Of a DNA stretch of 64,000 nt, positions 59,662-64,000 are shown piece by piece; within the stretch, counting starts at the first letter, position 1; the number at the start of each line of letters is the position of its first letter. The stretch covers positions 1-64,000 of the forward strand of contig JBAXII010000003.1 in NCBI GenBank assembly GCA_037138475.1, given 5' to 3'. This DNA comes from JAGOLU01 sp037138475. GTDB lineage: Bacteria > Patescibacteriota > Microgenomatia > UBA1406 > GWC2-37-13. The notes below the pieces were generated by a model that did no database searches, had not been told where the DNA came from, and saw only the letters and a program-made list of their open reading frames with translations. Made by a program: the position numbers and the translations under genes.

Positions 59662-61209
59662 ATGATACAGCCAACTCGAAGATACAGCGAATATTTAGCC
59701 TTTGGAGTTATTGTACTAGTATTTATTGTAGTCCGCTTACCTATATTATGGTATCACGATGTTGCATATACGTATGATCAGGCAAGAGATTTTCTTTCCG
59801 GTGTTCGCATCGTCGTAGACCATAATCCAGTATTTATTGGTCCCACTACGGGAGTTGACGGTCTTTTTCATGGTGCCTGGTGGTATTATTTCACGGGACT
59901 TTCATATCTACTATTTGGCTCGGAGCCCATTCGCTACTACGTAGCTATATTACTCGTGCATTTGATTGGAGTCATATTTTTCTATGCCTCTACGAGGCGG
60001 CTTTTTGGAGTCATTATCGCTATGTGGGGTGCTTTACATATTGCAACGATTGACTACTTTGTAAGCTATCGCATCTTTGCAGGAAACAATATCTTTGCAG
60101 CGCCTTTTTTTATGTTGTTTTGTCTTATTCTCATGCGCTTCCCGAATATGCAGAAAAAGAGTATCCCTCTATCACTATTTCTTTTTGGACTTGCAGTCGG
60201 CTTTGTGGCAGAATTTGAGTTGGCATTTGGCATTTTTTTGCTCCCATTGACATTGCTATTCTTGGTTGTGGCTATAGTTAAAAGATACATAGTAAAAAGT
60301 TCCACTGTGTATTTTTTATTCGGTCTGTTGATACCATTTACACCACGGCTACTTTTTGAGTTAAAGAACAACTTCTTGCAGACACGCATTCTCCTGTCCT
60401 TTTTCTCAAAACCAAAGCTATTTACCCCTCGAACATATCCCGAAGTCCTTGATGAGCGTATTCACAACTTTATATATTTTTTTAAGGATTCATTTGGGAC
60501 TGACAGAGCAGCATTATTGGCTGCTGTGTTCATATCACTTATTGCGATAATACTCTTGTTTAGGCTATTTAAAAGGCGCTCGCATCCTCATGACGAACTT
60601 GAGATGCATACAACCAGGATGGCTCTTCTTGTGTCCATAATGGGAGGTCTTTTCCTGATTTCCTTATGGTATAGAGATACTTTTTGGAATTACTATTATG
60701 AAGGCATTCAGTTCGCCATATTGCTCTTGTTCATGTCGACCTGGGCGGCTACTAAAATCATACACAAGAAGATGTATGTGATTATTTCCGTGTTACTCTG
60801 TTGTGTAATGTTCCTGCAGGTTAGCTCAAGATTAGTGGGAGCTTTCCGATATGTACCAGGGGAATCAGGGCTGATGGTTCAAGAATCAATCGTTCAGTAC
60901 ATAGTCGATAGACAGAAGGATGACAGGATATTCTGCGTACGTGTATTTGTGCCACCAGTTATACCCTACACTTATGATTATCTCTGGCTGCATCATTATT
61001 TAAAACGAACTGTTGAGACTCCCCGGTATGAGTATCAAAAAGGCACATGTTGGTATATCATCGAGCCGGAACAGAAGGGATATGAATTTAGACTGATAAA
61101 ATGGAAAGAGAAAAATATTCCAATTGATGCTACTTTGATCAAGAACAGTGAGAAAATCATTAAGGGAATCTCTGTGTCTCAATACGAGCAGAAAACCAAA
61201 CAAAAGTAA
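59662..61209 (+). CDS. Polytopic GT-C-like glycosyltransferase, DQGRD family
   Basis: The 515-residue product has about eleven membrane segments and a C-terminal extracytoplasmic part (about 410-515). The first loop reads YTYDQARDFLSGVRIVVDHN (Asp39) then FIGPTTGVDGLFHGAWWYY, nearly the same as in the next gene (FEQGRD, IGPKTDLDGIFHGVWYYY), so these two are a tandem duplication that has diverged. The C-terminal parts also agree in order (VETPRYEYQKGTCWYIIEPE against DYYLIVEPDTEGYWLDKWYK). ATG 59662 is supported by an extended -10 box 7 bases upstream; an upstream in-frame start would run into the divergent gene. Confidence 0.68.
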   Translation: MIQPTRRYSEYLAFGVIVLVFIVVRLPILWYHDVAYTYDQARDFLSGVRIVVDHNPVFIGPTTGVDGLFHGAWWYYFTGLSYLLFGSEPIRYYVAILLVHLIGVIFFYASTRRLFGVIIAMWGALHIATIDYFVSYRIFAGNNIFAAPFFMLFCLILMRFPNMQKKSIPLSLFLFGLAVGFVAEFELAFGIFLLPLTLLFLVVAIVKRYIVKSSTVYFLFGLLIPFTPRLLFELKNNFLQTRILLSFFSKPKLFTPRTYPEVLDERIHNFIYFFKDSFGTDRAALLAAVFISLIAIILLFRLFKRRSHPHDELEMHTTRMALLVSIMGGLFLISLWYRDTFWNYYYEGIQFAILLLFMSTWAATKIIHKKMYVIISVLLCCVMFLQVSSRLVGAFRYVPGESGLMVQESIVQYIVDRQKDDRIFCVRVFVPPVIPYTYDYLWLHHYLKRTVETPRYEYQKGTCWYIIEPEQKGYEFRLIKWKEKNIPIDATLIKNSEKIIKGISVSQYEQKTKQK

Positions 61210-61232
61210 TTATTGACAATTTTTCATACTTC

Positions 61233-62753
61233 ATGACCTTTCACCTTTCACTGTTTAAAAAATCATTTTCTGCTTGGTATAAAGACAACACGATGATCTT
61301 CTTTGCGCTTTGCGCAATTTTTGTGTTTGGATTTTTCCTTCGCATAGCTACCCTCGAACAAAACCTACTTTTCGGGTTTGAACAAGGACGTGATGCGCTC
61401 AAAGCAACTGACATATATAGTCTCAAGGACATTGTGTTGATTGGTCCCAAAACAGATCTTGATGGCATCTTCCACGGTGTCTGGTACTACTATTTGATTG
61501 CGATTCTCTATTTCTTGTTTGCTGGCAATCCGCTCTATGTCACCTATGCGCTGGCAAGTATTAATACGTTGACCATCTTTGTGATCTATGCACTTGCACG
61601 AAACCTCTCAGTTTCCAAAGTTTTTTCGCTGTTTGCGTCGCTGCTCTTTGCCGCATCATTTATCACTGTGTCTTACGCAAGGTGGCTCTCAAATGTTTCA
61701 CCAAGTATATTTGTTGTTGGATGTTTTATGCTGAGCCTGTTGCTCCTAGTGAAGCAAAGGAAGGATTACTATTGGATCCCTACGTTCATCTTATTTGCAT
61801 TGCTATTTCACTTTGAGCTTCTCCATGGATTGTATGCAGGTGTTCTTTTGGTGATCAGCATCTTTATCTACAAGTTACCACTATACTCGAAAAGGTTTTT
61901 TATAGGACTGGCTGGCTTTGCAGTCATTAATACTCCTTTTGTGATATTTGATCTCAAAAATAGCTTTATACTTTCGAAGGGTATTCTTCACTATCTAACT
62001 TCGTCAGCGCCCTCGCCAAGTCCTGTCACTGCTTTCTCTTTGTATTTTGAAGGCCTCCTTTCTGAACTGGTGAGCACCTTTAGTACCAAATTTGCAATGG
62101 CACCATTTGTCCTCTTCTTCCTCATGCTTATAGTGATACTGTGCACAGTAGAACTCAAAAAGTCACGTGAGGTATCACTACTGCTCCTTTTTACGCTGTG
62201 GTCTTTCCCCTACACATTCTTGGTGAAGAACCATCTTCTGGAACAGTTTTATGCGGGAACTTCTATTTCGTTCATTTTGGTATTTATTTTTGGCATGGAA
62301 ATAGCATCAAATCACATGTCAAGAAGGGTCCTCATAGGTGCACTGATACTTCTGTCGGTTGGCATGACGCATGAAACATACAGAAGGCTCACCACCCGAG
62401 ATGCTATATTTTTCCACAAGGTTCAAAAGATGAAAGTGTATGGCGATCAGATCAAGATGATATCAAAGATGGTTACGCCACTCAGATCGTTTGAGTGGGA
62501 GGCATTTACTATCCCATACAATCAGAGCGAAGCGTATCAGTATCTCTTGCCATGGTATGGCAGGCAGATAGTGGGGGACAAAGTCGTAGATATGCTATCA
62601 GCCAAGAATAGGGATGACTACTACCTCATAGTCGAGCCTGATACAGAAGGATATTGGCTCGACAAATGGTATAAAGAAAAGGATGGAGTAAGCACGATAG
62701 TGTCTGAACAGCAATTCGGAGGGATGAAGCTGCAGCTAAGGAAAAAAATGTAA
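61233..62753 (+). CDS. Polytopic GT-C-like glycosyltransferase, DQGRD family
   Basis: The 506-residue product is the tandem neighbour and paralogue of the 59662 product. The first loop is LLFGFEQGRDALKATD (Glu50 where the others have Asp) followed by VLIGPKTDLDGIFHGVWYYY. About eleven membrane segments are visible, then an extracytoplasmic end with YYLIVEPDTEGYWLDKWYKE. The Asp-to-Glu change is a mild one and activity may be kept. It starts 23 bases after the preceding stop, and the GT2 gene begins four bases after its own stop, so all four genes to the window end are probably one transcript. Confidence 0.68.
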   Translation: MTFHLSLFKKSFSAWYKDNTMIFFALCAIFVFGFFLRIATLEQNLLFGFEQGRDALKATDIYSLKDIVLIGPKTDLDGIFHGVWYYYLIAILYFLFAGNPLYVTYALASINTLTIFVIYALARNLSVSKVFSLFASLLFAASFITVSYARWLSNVSPSIFVVGCFMLSLLLLVKQRKDYYWIPTFILFALLFHFELLHGLYAGVLLVISIFIYKLPLYSKRFFIGLAGFAVINTPFVIFDLKNSFILSKGILHYLTSSAPSPSPVTAFSLYFEGLLSELVSTFSTKFAMAPFVLFFLMLIVILCTVELKKSREVSLLLLFTLWSFPYTFLVKNHLLEQFYAGTSISFILVFIFGMEIASNHMSRRVLIGALILLSVGMTHETYRRLTTRDAIFFHKVQKMKVYGDQIKMISKMVTPLRSFEWEAFTIPYNQSEAYQYLLPWYGRQIVGDKVVDMLSAKNRDDYYLIVEPDTEGYWLDKWYKEKDGVSTIVSEQQFGGMKLQLRKKM

Positions 62754-62757
62754 CACT

Positions 62758-63534
62758 ATGTTTACCGTCGTCATAAACTCCTACAACAATGAGTCACCCA
62801 TCACTGAGTGCATTGAGTCAGCATATTTGTTGACGGATTCTATAGTGGTGGTTGATATGGAAAGTACTGATCAGACTGTCGTGATAGCAAAAAAGCTCGG
62901 TGCGACAGTCACCTCCTTTCCACCTTCTCGATATGTAGAACCAGCACGCATGGCTGGTATCACACTTGCGCCGGGAGATTGGGTTTGTATCCTAGACACG
63001 GATGAGCGCATCACCCAAGAGCTTGCTTCAGAAATAAAAAAGACTGTAGCTACGGTAGATGAGCTTACCACACACTTCAGAATCCCTCGCAAAAATATGT
63101 TTGGCAAATCCACCTGGCTCAAACATGGTGGATGGTGGCCAGATCATCAGATCAGACTCATCAAGAAAAGCGCATTGATTGAGTGGCCTGCACGGATACA
63201 CTCGACACCCCAGATCGAAGGCATGAGCGGACAGCTCGAGTCACCGCTCATACACTATTTTCATGGCGATGTTGAGGGTATGGTGCGCAAAACAGCGGTA
63301 TTTGAGGACATCGAATCAGCATTGCTCTATGATGCAAAGCGGAGCGTCGGCATTCCCACATTCTTTCGCAAATATACAGGTGAGCTCGTACGAAGGCTGA
63401 TCACGCAGCAAGGTTTTCGAGACGGAACATATGGATGGCTCGAGTCGATCTATCAAGCATTTTCAAAAACGATCACCTGGCTGTACCTCTATGAAAAGAC
63501 TTATATTTCGAAACCGTTAAAAAATAACTCATGA
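62758..63534 (+). CDS. Family 2 glycosyltransferase, WaaE/KdtX-like
   Basis: The 258-residue product has the GT2 start FTVVINSYNNES, VVVDMESTDQT, the catalytic CILDTDERIT (Asp80, Asp82, Glu83) and the WaaE-group block FRIPRKNMFGKSTWLKHGGW, WPDHQIRLIKKS, then IHYFHGDVEGMVRK. It is the relative of the 38898 product, with a more regular nucleotide-binding motif and a shorter C-terminus. It starts four bases after the DQGRD-family gene and its stop overlaps the permease start by four bases (ATGA). Sugar and acceptor are unknown. Confidence 0.88.
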   Translation: MFTVVINSYNNESPITECIESAYLLTDSIVVVDMESTDQTVVIAKKLGATVTSFPPSRYVEPARMAGITLAPGDWVCILDTDERITQELASEIKKTVATVDELTTHFRIPRKNMFGKSTWLKHGGWWPDHQIRLIKKSALIEWPARIHSTPQIEGMSGQLESPLIHYFHGDVEGMVRKTAVFEDIESALLYDAKRSVGIPTFFRKYTGELVRRLITQQGFRDGTYGWLESIYQAFSKTITWLYLYEKTYISKPLKNNS

Positions 63535-64000
63535 ACTATTTTGTAGCACTCTTTATATCCGCCATCGATGACTTTGGACGCAACAAAGTCAGGACCTTTC
63601 TCACCTCGCTCGGCATCCTGATAGGTGTCCTTTCAGTGGTGCTCATCATAGCTTTTGGACTGGGATTGACAAAGTCCATCAACGAGCAGTTTGAGTCGCT
63701 TGGATCCGGGCAACTGGTATTGTTCCCTGGTCAAGTCCTCGCCAATGGTAGGTTTCGTGGTGGGGGAGGAAACCAAGCGGTGACCAGGTTTACCGAAAAG
63801 GATATTGAGGACTTAAAGCGACTTCGTGAGCTCAAGTACGCCCTTCCCTCGGTCCAACGCTCCACGACAGCAGTAGCGCAAGGTATCACAGAGCCTGCAG
63901 ACCTACTCATGTCGACCACTGATATTTTCCCTGTTCGCAACTTTTCACTCGATGTGGGACGACTGTTTACCTCACAAGATGATTCAAAGCGTGCAAAGGT
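63531..64000 (+). CDS. MacB-type ABC transporter permease (partial, runs off the window)
   Basis: The frame opens at ATG 63531, overlapping the upstream GT2 stop as ATGA, and continues to the window end (156 codons visible). It starts MNYFVALFISAIDDFGRNKV, has RTFLTSLGILIGVLSVVLII as first membrane segment, then an extracytoplasmic domain beginning FGLGLTKSINEQFESLGSGQ. This is the N-terminal layout of MacB/LolC-type permeases with a periplasmic core domain. The matching ATPase and membrane-fusion protein types are encoded about 35 kb away at 26733-28571. Whether they work together, or another ATPase follows beyond the window, cannot be decided here. Confidence 0.88.
   Translation, partial: MNYFVALFISAIDDFGRNKVRTFLTSLGILIGVLSVVLIIAFGLGLTKSINEQFESLGSGQLVLFPGQVLANGRFRGGGGNQAVTRFTEKDIEDLKRLRELKYALPSVQRSTTAVAQGITEPADLLMSTTDIFPVRNFSLDVGRLFTSQDDSKRAK

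Overview
Organism. The window looks like a chromosomal contig of a candidate-phyla-radiation bacterium (Patescibacteria), probably of the Microgenomates type. This is inference from gene content: a PilM-like/LytR_C fusion, a DnaG with CFGAC-type zinc knuckle, a sigma factor with a long lysine-rich N-terminus, compact housekeeping genes, and a very large set of membrane glycosyltransferases with no nucleotide-sugar synthesis genes in sight. The code is standard: a release factor 2 gene (prfB) is present and several housekeeping genes end in TGA. No tRNA, rRNA or CRISPR array was seen.

Layout. 1-2.2 kb is an accessory patch: a truncated serine recombinase, then a cassette with a small membrane protein and a frameshifted gene, bracketed by two inverted copies of a hairpin-bearing repeat and containing a possible pseudoknot (924-1010). 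2.2-6.5 kb holds a DUF805 protein, a receiver-like protein coupled to msrA, an unknown membrane protein, a PRPP-synthetase-like gene and a phosphodiester glycosidase. 6.6-24.7 kb is a housekeeping block: rsmI, a DedA protein, a DUF1361 protein, uvrB, ftsE-ftsX with a membrane-anchored companion, a large secreted/anchored surface protein, an APC transporter behind a tiny basic ORF, prfB, the PilM/LytR_C fusion, dnaG, the main sigma factor and a CPBP-like protein. 24.7-63.5 kb is a surface-glycan island: five GT2 enzymes, one GT4, one GT26 (WecG/TagA), a flippase, an acyltransferase and seventeen polytopic GT-C-like membrane proteins. An efflux-type ATPase and membrane-fusion protein lie at the left edge of the island; a MacB-type permease runs off the right end of the window.

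How the genes work together. In the island the GT2/GT4/GT26 enzymes would build lipid-linked sugars in the cytoplasm, one GT2 (31507-32256) would make a polyprenyl-phosphate sugar donor, the flippase would export intermediates, and the GT-C proteins would transfer sugars from polyprenyl-phosphate donors outside the membrane. Acceptors are unknown.

Sequence architecture. Two patterns stand out. First, degenerate tandem arrays with a strict 7-bp period recur between genes, three of them starting exactly on a TAA stop codon, and the same heptamers lie in frame inside uvrB (two places) and one GT-C gene. Second, many genes have a -10 box ending only 6-10 bases before the ATG and no Shine-Dalgarno sequence, pointing to leaderless transcripts; a few (1110, 17315, 17520) have strong Shine-Dalgarno sequences instead.
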